Of a stretch of 64,000 nt of DNA, positions 35,792-44,418 are shown in pieces. The DNA is from Algibacter miyuki (GTDB taxonomy: Bacteria; Bacteroidota; Bacteroidia; Flavobacteriales; Flavobacteriaceae). The stretch's first letter is position 1. The number at the start of each line of letters is the position of its first letter. The translations under genes were made by a program, and so were the position numbers. The notes under the pieces were generated by a model. It was not told the origin of the DNA, made no database searches, and saw only the letters and a program-made list of their open reading frames with translations. The stretch is from NCBI RefSeq assembly GCF_042427745.1, contig NZ_JBHMFA010000006.1; one strand, 5' to 3'.

Positions 35792-36142
35792 ATGCATTCA
35801 ACCTTGTCCATTTTTGGACTTGTGTTGTTACTATTGCTTTCGCCTTGTAAGGTTAGGAATGTTATTCAAGCTGAATTAGAAATTCCTCAAACCGAAGTCT
35901 TAAACAAGAGTCAATCTACAATTTCTCAATCCAATTGTCAGACATTTGAGTTTTCTGAAACTACTCAGACTATCTCAAAACCAACTTTTCAGCAATCTGA
36001 CTTTCTAATTTCGGAAATCTCTCATTTTAATTTTACTGCCTATTTACTTAGGCATTCTTTTAATCTTAATACATCAAGAAACCAACAGGTTTCTGATGTT
36101 CCTCTTTATATTTTATATCAAAACCTCAAGGTCTATTCGTAA
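35792..36142 (+). CDS. Small lipoprotein-like protein at head of Dox operon
   Basis: 116 aa from ATG 35792 (an in-frame GTG at 35765 is less likely). N-terminal hydrophobic stretch STLSIFGLVLLLLLSPC ends in a Cys suited to a signal cleavage or lipobox. The rest is Ser/Gln/Thr-rich with low complexity (SQSTISQSNCQTFEFSETTQ). No family recognised. It lies 73 bp before the DoxX gene in the same direction and is probably the first gene of that operon. Confidence 0.6.
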   Translation: MHSTLSIFGLVLLLLLSPCKVRNVIQAELEIPQTEVLNKSQSTISQSNCQTFEFSETTQTISKPTFQQSDFLISEISHFNFTAYLLRHSFNLNTSRNQQVSDVPLYILYQNLKVYS

Positions 36143-36215
36143 TTGATTTTCTAAATAAGAAAACGTAAAGCAGTTGTTATTACTGCTATATAGCAATCAA
36201 TTACAAATATCTAAA

Positions 36216-36626
36216 ATGAAATTTCAAGAAAAAACACTTGAAGTTAGCTACAAATCTGTAGTTATACTTCGCATTATGCTTAGCCTAATTTTTATAATAG
36301 CAAGCACCAATCATTTCTTTAATACCGAAAAAACGGTGAGCAGAATAGAAAATTCCTCTATGGGTTTTATTGGATATATTCTAGGAACGCCGGAAATAGC
36401 TGTGCTGCTATCAGGAACTGTAATGCTAATTGCAGGCATTTCATTACTGCTTGGCTTTAAAACGAAAATGGCCTCAACAGTATTAATAGCCGTTTTAATT
36501 CCTATTACGCTAACAGTACAAGTTGGACAAATTACAACTCTAGGTCCGCTTTTTAAGAATGTAGCCATACTTGGTGGACTTCTTTTTTTTAGTATCAATT
36601 CAAACTTAAAAATTCAAAAACAATGA
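36216..36626 (+). CDS. DoxX family membrane protein
   Basis: 136 aa from ATG 36216. Four membrane helices with the DoxX pattern: RIMLSLIFIIASTNHFF, MGFIGYILGTPEIAVLLSGTVMLIAGISLLLG, MASTVLIAVLIPITLTVQVG in order. DoxX-like proteins are linked to quinone-dependent oxidation of sulfur compounds and to redox stress. The last 4 bp overlap the following DsrE-like gene, showing coupling. The downstream DoxD gene supports a thiosulfate or sulfane-sulfur role for the operon, by inference. Confidence 0.82.
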   Translation: MKFQEKTLEVSYKSVVILRIMLSLIFIIASTNHFFNTEKTVSRIENSSMGFIGYILGTPEIAVLLSGTVMLIAGISLLLGFKTKMASTVLIAVLIPITLTVQVGQITTLGPLFKNVAILGGLLFFSINSNLKIQKQ

Positions 36627-37045
36627 AAAATTCAATCTTATATATAACAACACTATTCCTTTTATTATTTGGAACCTCTCAATTACAGGCACAACATATT
36701 AACTCTAAAAAGAATAATTATGTAGTGCTTTCAAAAAACATAAAACAACTCAAACCTGTTTTGCTAACTGCCAATGCACTGGCAAAAGAAGACGGGAAAA
36801 AATATGGAGAATTTTATGTTATTATTTGTGGTAACACAGTGAATGACATTTCAGGAAATTCAGATTTCAATGCCTTGTTGGAACAAGCAAAAGTCCAAAA
36901 TATAAACGTTTTTGTATGCGGTATTTCACTTTCAAAATTTAATATAAATCCAGAAACGTTGCCGAGTAATCTTGAAATAACGCCCAATGGTATTTTATAT
37001 GGCTTTCAACTTAAAAAGAAAGGTTTTATCACACTTACAATCTAA
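36623..37045 (+). CDS. Exported DsrE/DsrF-like protein
   Basis: 140 aa. Signal peptide ends LQAQH (about residue 24), so periplasmic. The mature part has the DsrE Rossmann-like pattern: VLSKNIKQLKPVLLTANAL, YGEFYVIICGNTVNDI, FNALLEQAKVQNINVFVCGISLSKF, where the second Cys is at the position used for sulfur transfer. Overlaps the DoxX gene by 4 bp and precedes DoxD by 6 bp. It probably shuttles or senses sulfane sulfur for the Dox proteins. Role inferred from fold and operon. Confidence 0.78.
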   Translation: MKNSILYITTLFLLLFGTSQLQAQHINSKKNNYVVLSKNIKQLKPVLLTANALAKEDGKKYGEFYVIICGNTVNDISGNSDFNALLEQAKVQNINVFVCGISLSKFNINPETLPSNLEITPNGILYGFQLKKKGFITLTI

Positions 37046-37051
37046 TACATT

Positions 37052-38068
37052 ATGAAAACAGTACATATAAAAAATGATGCAGGGCTTTTGGCTCTAGCAT
37101 TAAGATTAGTAGTAGGTTGGACTTATTTTTCGGCATTTTGGAGAAGAACAATATTGGCAGATAAACTAGATCCAGAAGTAGCTGGTTACATAGGCGAAAA
37201 GTTTAATGCTTTTTTACCTAACGCTTTAGGCATAAAACCTATTATCCAATACTTGGTGGAAAACCCAGATGTACTTTGGATAAATATGGTAATATTTACC
37301 ATTGTTGAAGGTATTGTTGGCTTATTCATACTATTTGGGTTATTCACTCGAATTATGAGTATTGGTGTATTTAGCTTGGCTATGGGTATTCTTTTGGGGT
37401 CGGGTTGGATTGGTACAACCTGCTTAGATGAATGGCAAATTGGTGTATTAGGAATAGCTACAGGCTTTGTTTTGTTCTTAACAGGAAGCGGAAAATACTC
37501 CGTAGATAATTATGTAATGAAACACCATTTTGCTTTCACTAAAAAAAAATGGTTTAGTTGGTTGGGCTCAGGAATTTTACCAATTAAAGAGCGTATCTTT
37601 CCTAAAGTAGTATTAATAGGTTCTCTATTTATTTTTGGAATGACCCTAATGACTAATCAAGTATTTCACGGTGGACTTTGGGGAACACTTCATAACAAAT
37701 CGGTAAAACCAAAACTTGAAATAACTAGTGGTGAAATTCAAAACAACATCCTTTCTTTTGATGTCTTTAGAACCGAAGGTGTAGATGTTTATGGGGCTTG
37801 GGTTATAGGTATTCATTTATATGACAGTCAAAAAAACTCAATTTTAGAATACACCCAAGAAGATTTATCAGCCTTGAACAAAATGAGTATTGCAAACTAC
37901 TATGTTGCTAAAATAAAACCAGGAAAACATAGCTTAGTTGTGCCTTTAGGAGCAAAAGCAAAACTTAATTTAGAACATGATGTTTTATCAAACTTACCTA
38001 ACGGAATATATACGCTTAAAATTACAGACATAAGTGGTGCATATTGGGTACATCAGATTGAAAAATAA
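37052..38068 (+). CDS. doxD: Thiosulfate:quinone oxidoreductase, DoxD-DoxA fusion-like
   Basis: 338 aa. The N-terminal ~170 residues are a DoxD membrane domain (ALRLVVGWTYFSAFWRRTILADKL, FTIVEGIVGLFILFGLFTRIMS, GSGWIGTTCLDEWQIG). After a further membrane helix, a C-terminal periplasmic DoxA-like beta domain covers about 210-338 (LEITSGEIQNNILSFDVFRTEGVDVYGAWVIG). In archaea these are separate subunits; the fused form occurs in Bacteroidota. Expected reaction: thiosulfate to tetrathionate with electrons to quinone. Final gene of the operon, followed by a strong terminator. Confidence 0.85.
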   Translation: MKTVHIKNDAGLLALALRLVVGWTYFSAFWRRTILADKLDPEVAGYIGEKFNAFLPNALGIKPIIQYLVENPDVLWINMVIFTIVEGIVGLFILFGLFTRIMSIGVFSLAMGILLGSGWIGTTCLDEWQIGVLGIATGFVLFLTGSGKYSVDNYVMKHHFAFTKKKWFSWLGSGILPIKERIFPKVVLIGSLFIFGMTLMTNQVFHGGLWGTLHNKSVKPKLEITSGEIQNNILSFDVFRTEGVDVYGAWVIGIHLYDSQKNSILEYTQEDLSALNKMSIANYYVAKIKPGKHSLVVPLGAKAKLNLEHDVLSNLPNGIYTLKITDISGAYWVHQIEK

Positions 38069-38096
38069 CAAAAACTAGTAATACCTAAAAAGCAAA

Positions 38097-38132
38097 GGGC
38101 GTTTGAAGATAATTCAAACGTCCTTTTTTTTT
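38097..38132 (+). terminator. Terminator of the DoxX/DoxD operon
   Basis: GGGCGTTTGAA (38097-38107) pairs with TTCAAACGTCC (38113-38123), 11 bp with one G-T pair, 5-nt loop, then nine T residues. Confidence 0.9.
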
Positions 38133-38282
38133 ATAAAGTCCATTAAAGAAATTACAGTTGATAGAAATGGAAATGAAATAAAAGAAATTTAAAAAAAAAG
38201 GACTCAATCATTCAATGAAATAAAAAAAGGAATAAATGACACCATCGAATTAATATTTTTTTTGATAATATCTCCAAAATCG

Positions 38283-38362
38283 TACCTGCTCCACACCTAC
38301 TTTCAAAACGCACATGGGTTTTCTATTCGGTTTGTATTCACTAAATTTACCGCTTTACTACG
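38283..38362 (+). repeat. Fragment of attC-like site (spacer only)
   Basis: Contains CACCTACTTTCAAAAC, TTTTCTATTCGGTT and TTCACTAAATTTA, collinear with the variable middle of the sites at 34408, 51274 and 52243 (GCCTACTT, TTTTCTATTCGGTT, TTGCTAAATTA). No flanking heptamers or arms remain, so it is a relic not linked to a cassette. Confidence 0.55.
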
Positions 38363-38403
38363 AAATAAAATTTAGAGCATACCATCTATAAAAAATATAA
38401 AAA

Positions 38404-39168
38404 ATGTCAATAACGCAAGAAGAAGAATTAGTAGGCATGAAAAAGATTAGTGAAGCCGTTGCAACAACGCTAAAACTAATGCGCGCCTACGCCAAAGTGG
38501 GAATGTCTACGAAAACATTAGACGACTATGGTGGTGAAATTTTAAAGCGTTATGGCGCTAAATCGGCCCCTTATGAAACCTATGGATTTCCGGGGTATTC
38601 TTGTATATGTGTAAATGAAGAAGCGGCGCACGGCGTACCATCGGAGAAAAAAATATTAAAAGAAGGCGATTTAATTAATATAGATGTTTCGGCAGAACTC
38701 GATGGTTTTTGGTCTGATAATGGTGGTTCTTTTGTACTTGGCAAAGACATTAATAATCACCAACCTTTGGTCGATGCTTCTAAAGACATTTTACGTAAAG
38801 CCATAAGTAAAATTAAGGATGGCGTTGAAATTTCTGAAATCGGCTATTTAATAGAAGCTGAAGCTAATAAATCTGGTTTTATGGTTATTGAAAATTTAGC
38901 TGGCCATGGTGTGGGTAGAAGTTTACACGAAGCTCCTGAAAATATTTTAAATTACGGCGATAGTAATAATAAAGAACGGTTTAAGAAAAACACCACGGTA
39001 GCTATAGAAACTTTTATTTCGACAAAATCTACAGTTGCTGTAGAATTAAATGATGGTTGGACTTTAGTTGGAAACAAAGGAGGCTATGTTACGCAACACG
39101 AACACACGATACTGGTAACTGATAATAAGCCCATTATTTTAACCGAATCTAACGATATTTGGAATTAA
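38404..39168 (+). CDS. map: Type I methionine aminopeptidase
   Basis: 254 aa, single catalytic pita-bread domain. Metal ligands visible in NIDVSAELDGFWSDNGGSF (two Asp), AGHGVGRSLHEAPE (His), VAIETFIS (Glu) and TQHEHTILV (Glu). It removes the initiator Met from nascent proteins in the cytosol. Normal length. It lies after the attC-like fragment with no co-directional partner overlapping. It might be a second copy, since flavobacteria often have another map in the ribosomal operon; this cannot be seen here. Confidence 0.92.
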   Translation: MSITQEEELVGMKKISEAVATTLKLMRAYAKVGMSTKTLDDYGGEILKRYGAKSAPYETYGFPGYSCICVNEEAAHGVPSEKKILKEGDLINIDVSAELDGFWSDNGGSFVLGKDINNHQPLVDASKDILRKAISKIKDGVEISEIGYLIEAEANKSGFMVIENLAGHGVGRSLHEAPENILNYGDSNNKERFKKNTTVAIETFISTKSTVAVELNDGWTLVGNKGGYVTQHEHTILVTDNKPIILTESNDIWN

Positions 39169-39214
39169 ATAATGGCTACATCAACCTTGATAAACATAAA
39201 AACGCCTTAAAATT

Positions 39215-39847
39215 ATGTTCGGAATAATAAACTTCGAAGCTTTTGTAATTGCTTCATTGATAATGAATTTTACTCCAGGTGCTGATACTATGTATATTCT
39301 TGGACGAAGCATTGCGCAAGGAAAAAAAGCAGGAATTTTATCGGCGTTAGGTATATCCACGGGTGCCGTTTTCCATATTATTTTTGCCACTTTAGGATTA
39401 TCTATTATACTTGCCAAATCGGCTACAGCCTTTGAAATAGTTAAATATTTAGGCGCAGCGTACCTTATTTTTTTGGGACTAAAAAGCATCTTTAAAAAAC
39501 AAAATGAAACATTTGATTTAGATGATGAACATAAAACGGTAAACTATAAGAAAATCTACCTTTCGGGCGTACTTACCAATGTTTTAAATCCGAAAGTTGC
39601 ACTGTTTTTTCTTGCTTTTTTACCACAATTTATAGATCCTAACTATGTGCAAAATGCACTTCCATTTCTAATGCTCGGTATTACCTTTTTAATTACAGGA
39701 ACCATTTGGTGCTTGATGTTGGCTTTATTCGCTTCAAAATTATCTCAGCGCATAAGAGCAAATTATAAAATAAAAATATGGTTAGATAAAATAACGGGTG
39801 GTATTTTTGTGGCTTTAGGCATAAAACTTGCCTTAATGAAAAAATAA
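39215..39847 (+). CDS. LysE/RhtB family amino-acid exporter
   Basis: 210 aa, six membrane helices. Family signature FTPGADTMYILGRSIAQGKKAGILSALGISTGAVFHI near residues 20-55 and GVLTNVLNPKVALFFLAFLPQFI near 115-140. It exports neutral or basic amino acids or homoserine-type metabolites by proton exchange. The Crp/Fnr-type regulator gene begins 34 bp downstream in the same direction, then an SMR pump, so the three may form one small export locus. Substrate unknown. Confidence 0.9.
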   Translation: MFGIINFEAFVIASLIMNFTPGADTMYILGRSIAQGKKAGILSALGISTGAVFHIIFATLGLSIILAKSATAFEIVKYLGAAYLIFLGLKSIFKKQNETFDLDDEHKTVNYKKIYLSGVLTNVLNPKVALFFLAFLPQFIDPNYVQNALPFLMLGITFLITGTIWCLMLALFASKLSQRIRANYKIKIWLDKITGGIFVALGIKLALMKK

Positions 39848-39881
39848 CATGTCTTCCTAATTAGGCATAGCTAGATACGTC

Positions 39882-40445
39882 ATGATCATAGACCAAATTC
39901 TTAACACCATATATCCACTACCCGATGCTTCAAAATCGACCATTAAAGCGTGTATTTCAGAAGTAAGTTATCCAAAAGGACATGTTTTGTTGCGAGCCGA
40001 TAAAATTGAAACCAGCATCTATTTTATAAAAAAAGGCATTGTTCGTGCTTATACCAACTCGGCCGACAATGAAATTACATTTTGGTTTGGAAAAGAGGGC
40101 GATGCCGTGATCTCGATGAAAAGCTATGTAGCTAATCAAAAAGGATATGAAGATATTGAGCTATTGGAAGACTGCGAGCTTTACGAATTGAAAACTCACA
40201 ATTTACAGGAGCTTTTTGACAAAGACATCTGCATAGCGAATTGGGGCCGCCGTTTTGCCGAGCAGGAACTTATAAAAGTTGAAGAACGCTTAATTTCAAG
40301 ACAGTTCAGCACAGCGAAAGCAAGGTATACTGAACTTTTAATGAATAATTCCGAGTTGATTCAACGTGTACAATTGGGGCATATCGCCTCTTATTTGGGC
40401 ATCACGCAAGTGAGTTTAAGTAGAATACGAGCAGAAGTAAAATAA
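39882..40445 (+). CDS. Crp/Fnr family transcriptional regulator
   Basis: 187 aa. N-terminal cyclic-nucleotide-type beta-roll (SYPKGHVLLRADKIETSIYFIKKGIVRAY, FWFGKEGDAVISM), dimer helix, and C-terminal winged helix RVQLGHIASYLGITQVSLSRIRAEVK. The cNMP-binding PBC residues are not obvious and no Fnr cysteine cluster is present, so the ligand is unknown. It probably regulates the flanking LysE and SMR exporter genes, from position. Confidence 0.88.
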   Translation: MIIDQILNTIYPLPDASKSTIKACISEVSYPKGHVLLRADKIETSIYFIKKGIVRAYTNSADNEITFWFGKEGDAVISMKSYVANQKGYEDIELLEDCELYELKTHNLQELFDKDICIANWGRRFAEQELIKVEERLISRQFSTAKARYTELLMNNSELIQRVQLGHIASYLGITQVSLSRIRAEVK

Positions 40446-40514
40446 GATTTCTTTTTTATCATTTGTATAATTTTACGTCATTTCCATTTCTCACCTTTGC
40501 AAAAAATTAAAGTT

Positions 40515-40841
40515 ATGAATTGGATTATATTAGTTATTGCAGGTCTATTTGAAGTGGTATTTGCATTTTGTTTGGGTAAAGCAAAAGAAACCACAGGTAA
40601 TGAAATGTATCTCTGGTATTTAGCTTTCGCCATTACTTGCGGTGTAAGTATGACGCTTTTAATAAAAGCCACGCAAACACTACCTATTGGCACAGCATAC
40701 GCCGTATGGACAGGCATTGGAGCCGTTGGAACGGTTTTAGTTGGCATCTTAGTGTTTAAAGAACCTGCAACATTTTTAAGATTACTTTTTATCACCACTT
40801 TAGTAGGTTCTATTGTTGGGTTAAAAGTGGTTTCACCATAA
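40515..40841 (+). CDS. SMR family (SugE/QacE-like) transporter
   Basis: 108 aa from ATG 40515 (an upstream TTG at 40497 would add six residues). Four helices. MNWIILVIAGLFEVVFAFCLGKAKE carries the essential Glu14 of SMR proteins; GTAYAVWTGIGAVGTVLVG is the family GxxxG dimer region; C-terminus GSIVGLKV. The W-x-G-I-G form with GLFEV is nearer the SugE/Gdx guanidinium branch than QacE. It acts as an antiparallel dimer exchanging protons. Single gene here, so a homodimer is expected. Confidence 0.9.
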   Translation: MNWIILVIAGLFEVVFAFCLGKAKETTGNEMYLWYLAFAITCGVSMTLLIKATQTLPIGTAYAVWTGIGAVGTVLVGILVFKEPATFLRLLFITTLVGSIVGLKVVSP

Positions 40842-41010
40842 ACAAGTTTGCACGGAGTTGTAAAACACAACATATTTGGTAACAAAATCTAAGAGCTATG
40901 CGGTTTTATGATGAAGTTAGCATTGAACAAATAAAAAATCATTTTGTTTTCGTGTCTATTGCGGTATATTCGCAACTGCGCAAAATGTATCCAAAAGTAA
41001 AAAGCACAAC

Positions 41011-41478
41011 ATGATAAAACAAAGATTAGTATCAAACTTCGAAAATATCTTTAGAGCCAAGGTTCACTTTTTTATGAAGAAATCCATCTGGAAATACTTG
41101 ATATTGACTTTAATTCTTGGTTATTTAAAACCGATAAATGGGCTAAATCCGTTAATCACGGCGGTAATATATTTTGCAGGAATCAACGCAATCCTATGGC
41201 CATTACAATACGTTAGTGCTAAATCTTTTGCGAAAAAAATAAATTTTGATGCCCTTGTGGAGTTTAGTGAAACTGAAATTAAAATCAATCATGGCAATAA
41301 AGATTTAGTGGAATTGAAAGATTGGAGTTGGATTAAAAACATTGAATTGAACAAAAAACATATATGGCTAACCCTGAACCAAACGCCACCCTTTGGAATT
41401 TCTATACCGAAATCAAACTTAAATGCTTCTGAAATTGCATTGTTTGAAAACATGAGAAACAGGAAACAAAATAGTTAA
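41011..41478 (+). CDS. YcxB-like membrane protein
   Basis: 155 aa. Two membrane helices at about 28-70 (YLILTLILGYLKPI, PLITAVIYFAGINAILW), then a small beta-rich domain VEFSETEIKINHGNKDLVELKDWSWIKNIELNKKHIWL ending SIPKSNLNASEIALF. That arrangement and the WSWI...I.L pattern fit YcxB-like C-terminal domains. Function unknown, inner membrane. It stands alone, 247 bp before the ABC exporter operon. Confidence 0.65.
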   Translation: MIKQRLVSNFENIFRAKVHFFMKKSIWKYLILTLILGYLKPINGLNPLITAVIYFAGINAILWPLQYVSAKSFAKKINFDALVEFSETEIKINHGNKDLVELKDWSWIKNIELNKKHIWLTLNQTPPFGISIPKSNLNASEIALFENMRNRKQNS

Positions 41479-41620
41479 ATAGAACTAAACCTTGAATAGC
41501 TAATTTATCAAAAAAGCCCATAGTACGTTATTGCTTATTACCTGGCAAAATTTAAGTTATACATAACTATTGTTTTGTACGTTTTTATTAATCACTTTAT
41601 TTCCAATAGCTTCAACCTAT

Positions 41621-41659
41621 TTATCCTAAATTTAGGATAAATTTAGGATAAATTTAACT
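41621..41659. promoter_or_regulatory. Palindromic operator-like repeats upstream of ABC operon
   Basis: A perfect 20-bp palindrome TTATCCTAAATTTAGGATAA (41621-41640) is directly followed by a second ATTTAGGATAAATTTA unit, giving direct repeats at 11-12 bp spacing, about one helical turn. It sits ~67 bp ahead of the ABC exporter start. This is a typical operator layout; the regulator is unknown. Confidence 0.5.
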
Positions 41660-41725
41660 TAAACTTTTGTTAAGTGAAATTTGTAAATATATATTTTCAC
41701 ACAAATTATATTTACGAATTTTCCT

Positions 41726-43111
41726 ATGATATTATTAATCGCCAAAAAAGAAGTTAAAGAACTTTTACGAAATAATAGGTTTCGTTTAATAAGTCTGACG
41801 CTCTTAATTTTACTTGTATTCTCAATGTTTATTAGTTGGAATACGCACACCAAAATTCAACAAGAGCACGAAACAGCTCAAAACTTAGCACGAGAACAAT
41901 GGGAAAGCCAAGGCCAAAAAAGCGCTCACTCTGCGGGACACTACGGCACCTTTGCTTTTAAACCTATCCCAATATTGGCTTTAATAGATAATGGTTTAAA
42001 TAAATATCTAGGCGTTTCCATTTTTTTAGAAGCACACCGCCAAAATTCAGCCTCCTACAAACAAATTACAGATCAAAATGACTTGGCTCGATTTGCCGAT
42101 TTAAGTCCTGCTTTTGTCTTCATATTTTTAATGCCTTTACTTATTATTTTATTAGGCTTTAATAGTTTTACCACCGAAAAAGAAAGTGGAACACTTCAAC
42201 TTATACTTAGCCAAGGCGCATCAAAAAGAAAATTAGTTTTAGGTAAAACTATAGGGATATGGTTTGCGCTTCTTTTATTACTTATTCCTGTCTTTTTATT
42301 AGGATTTTGCTTTATCGCTTTTTCAGATTATGAAGCGGGAGATCTATTACGATATGGACTTATTGTAATGAGCTTATTAATATATTACGGGGTGTTTATA
42401 CATTTGTCTATTGCCACATCGGTATGGGCAAAAAGCAGTAATTTCTCTTTAATTATTTTACTTAGTTTTTGGATGATTTCAGCTTTACTTATGCCAAAAT
42501 TAACAGCTGATATCTCTAAGAGAACCCATAAAACCCCATCAGCTATTTCATACCAAGAAGACATAAAAGAAGCGTTGGCCAATGGTATTAATGGCCATGA
42601 TGCAACTTCGGAAAAAGCACTTGCTTTTAAAGATAGCTTACTAAAAACGTATAATGTAAAAAGCGTTGAGGAACTCCCAGTAAGTTTTGGTCAATTACTG
42701 CTTCAAGAAGGAGAAAAACATGAAACCACAGTGTACAAAAATGCCATGACACAGTTAAACAACGTGTATATCGAGCAATTAAAAGTACACCAACTTAATG
42801 CCTTTATTTCTCCTACCATTCTAATGAGAATGCTTTCAATGGAATTTGCAAAAAGTGATTTACAATCGCACTACAACTTTACATACCAAGCCGAAGAATA
42901 TAGAGGTGCTTTGATTAGCAGTTTAAATAGTGGGCCAAGTGGTGCCGTAGATTCAGATTTTTTTAAAGAAAATATCAAGTTTGAATATCAGCCCATTACA
43001 CTCTCTCAAACCATGGAAAAAAGCGCTAATAACTTATTGTATTTATTAATATGGTGGCTATTAAGTGGCATTTTAGTAATTCTATCTGTTCAAAAAAATA
43101 AATTGAAATGA
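41726..43111 (+). CDS. ABC-2 type permease subunit 1
   Basis: 461 aa. A first membrane helix at about 20-35, a large extracytoplasmic loop, then five helices (FVFIFLMPLLIILLGFNSFTTEKESGTLQLILSQGASKRKLVLGK marks the coupling region) and a last helix at the C-terminus. The NosY/ABC-2 layout with a long loop between helices 5 and 6 is typical. The end overlaps the next permease gene by 4 bp. With the partner permease and ATPase it forms a heteromeric exporter; the substrate may be a peptide or lipid, unknown. Probably controlled through the repeats at 41621. Confidence 0.87.
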   Translation: MILLIAKKEVKELLRNNRFRLISLTLLILLVFSMFISWNTHTKIQQEHETAQNLAREQWESQGQKSAHSAGHYGTFAFKPIPILALIDNGLNKYLGVSIFLEAHRQNSASYKQITDQNDLARFADLSPAFVFIFLMPLLIILLGFNSFTTEKESGTLQLILSQGASKRKLVLGKTIGIWFALLLLLIPVFLLGFCFIAFSDYEAGDLLRYGLIVMSLLIYYGVFIHLSIATSVWAKSSNFSLIILLSFWMISALLMPKLTADISKRTHKTPSAISYQEDIKEALANGINGHDATSEKALAFKDSLLKTYNVKSVEELPVSFGQLLLQEGEKHETTVYKNAMTQLNNVYIEQLKVHQLNAFISPTILMRMLSMEFAKSDLQSHYNFTYQAEEYRGALISSLNSGPSGAVDSDFFKENIKFEYQPITLSQTMEKSANNLLYLLIWWLLSGILVILSVQKNKLK

Positions 43112-44415
43112 TTAAACTAGAACTTAAAAACTTAGTAAGAAACCCTTTAGTATTAATTTTAGTGCTGTTTCTATTTGTATTCATTTTGTTTGCCGCTTAC
43201 AACGGAAAATCAAGAGTTAATAAACAATTAGAAGGTATTGAATTAGTGAAAAATAAGGAAAACACCTTTTATACTAACCACAAAACGATCTTAACCGCTA
43301 TTGAAAAAGGAGAACAAGACGCGCCACGCAGAGTGTTTGAAGATCCCTCAAACCCTGTTGCTATGGGTAACTATTACGGTGGTGTTTACTTAATTTCAAC
43401 GCCTGCTCCACTCGCTGCAATTAGTAATGGACAAAGTGATATTTTTCCCTATTACAGCAAAGTCAATATTAGTGGTACTAATGCAGCAAAAGATAACGAC
43501 AATTTTGAAAACCCTTTAAATATTGCTACCGGCGGATTTGATTTAGCCTTTGTGTTTGTATTTATTTTGCCCCTTTTAATTATTGCGTTTAGTTATAATA
43601 TTCTATCCTCAGAAAAAGAGCAAGGCACACTTAGATTATTACTTTCTATGCCTATTAACATAAAAACATGGCTACTAAAAAAAATAGTATTTCGTTATGT
43701 TTTTATCGTGTTATTAATAAGTACATTACTCACTTTATCATTAATTATAATAGGTGCTAATATCTTAAACTTATCATATTTAACATTATTATTAAGCCTT
43801 GCTTTATATACCTTATTTTGGTTTGCTTTAGCGTTTTTAGTAAACTTACTTAACAAGTCGTCTTCTCAAAATATTATTTTATTACTCGGTACATGGTTAC
43901 TTTTTGTAATGATTATACCAAGCTTTGTAAACATCTTATCAAGTAGTATATATCCTTCGCCTTCTCGAGTTGAATATGTAACGGCAAAAAGAGCTATTGA
44001 AAAGGAATTTGAAAAGAAAGAAGAAGCCATTTTGCAAAATTATTATGCAGAAAACCCTTCGGAAAATAATGCGCAAGGCGAAACTGTAGATAGATTTAGA
44101 AACTATTGGAACAAAAATTTTATTCTCTTAAATGAAAAAGATAAATTCATGGAAGCGTTTGAAGGTAAGTTTGAAAAACAATCTATGAATCAACGAAACT
44201 TTGCCAATAGTCTCAGCTGGTTTTCTCCTGCTATTTTACTTCAAAATACCATGAATGAAATTGCAGAAACAGACACCCAGCACTATTTGAATTTTCAGAA
44301 TGAAGCCAAACAATTTCAAAAAGAATGGACCGCTTATTTCTATAATAAATACAAAAATCATCAAAAAATAACCGTAGAAGATTTTAATAATTTCCCAAAA
44401 CAAAAAAATAATTAA
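43108..44415 (+). CDS. ABC-2 type permease subunit 2
   Basis: 435 aa, same architecture as the upstream subunit: helix at 10-25, extracytoplasmic loop, LAFVFVFILPLLIIAFSYNILSSEKEQGTLRLLLSMPINIKTWLLKK, four further helices, a long helical loop (EKEFEKKEEAILQNYYAENP) and a final segment. The C-terminus lacks the last hydrophobic helix seen in subunit 1, so the two halves are not equivalent. Overlaps the preceding gene by 4 bp and is followed after 3 bp by the ATPase. Confidence 0.87.
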   Translation: MIKLELKNLVRNPLVLILVLFLFVFILFAAYNGKSRVNKQLEGIELVKNKENTFYTNHKTILTAIEKGEQDAPRRVFEDPSNPVAMGNYYGGVYLISTPAPLAAISNGQSDIFPYYSKVNISGTNAAKDNDNFENPLNIATGGFDLAFVFVFILPLLIIAFSYNILSSEKEQGTLRLLLSMPINIKTWLLKKIVFRYVFIVLLISTLLTLSLIIIGANILNLSYLTLLLSLALYTLFWFALAFLVNLLNKSSSQNIILLLGTWLLFVMIIPSFVNILSSSIYPSPSRVEYVTAKRAIEKEFEKKEEAILQNYYAENPSENNAQGETVDRFRNYWNKNFILLNEKDKFMEAFEGKFEKQSMNQRNFANSLSWFSPAILLQNTMNEIAETDTQHYLNFQNEAKQFQKEWTAYFYNKYKNHQKITVEDFNNFPKQKNN

Positions 44416-44418
44416 GAT

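Larger units (their letters stand above)
38069..38403. other. 335-bp gap: terminator, decayed DNA and attC-like fragment
   Basis: Holds the terminator at 38097-38132 and then a short open stretch ending KEITVDRNGNEIKEI (to 38190) that looks like a gene tail with no gene body. A poly-A/T tract follows, and then the attC-like spacer fragment at 38283-38362. No intact gene seen. Confidence 0.55.

Noticed and set aside
38133..38190. Short open frame ending KEITVDRNGNEIKEI as a gene
   Set aside because: No start codon or body; it directly follows a terminator T run and is at most a relic.
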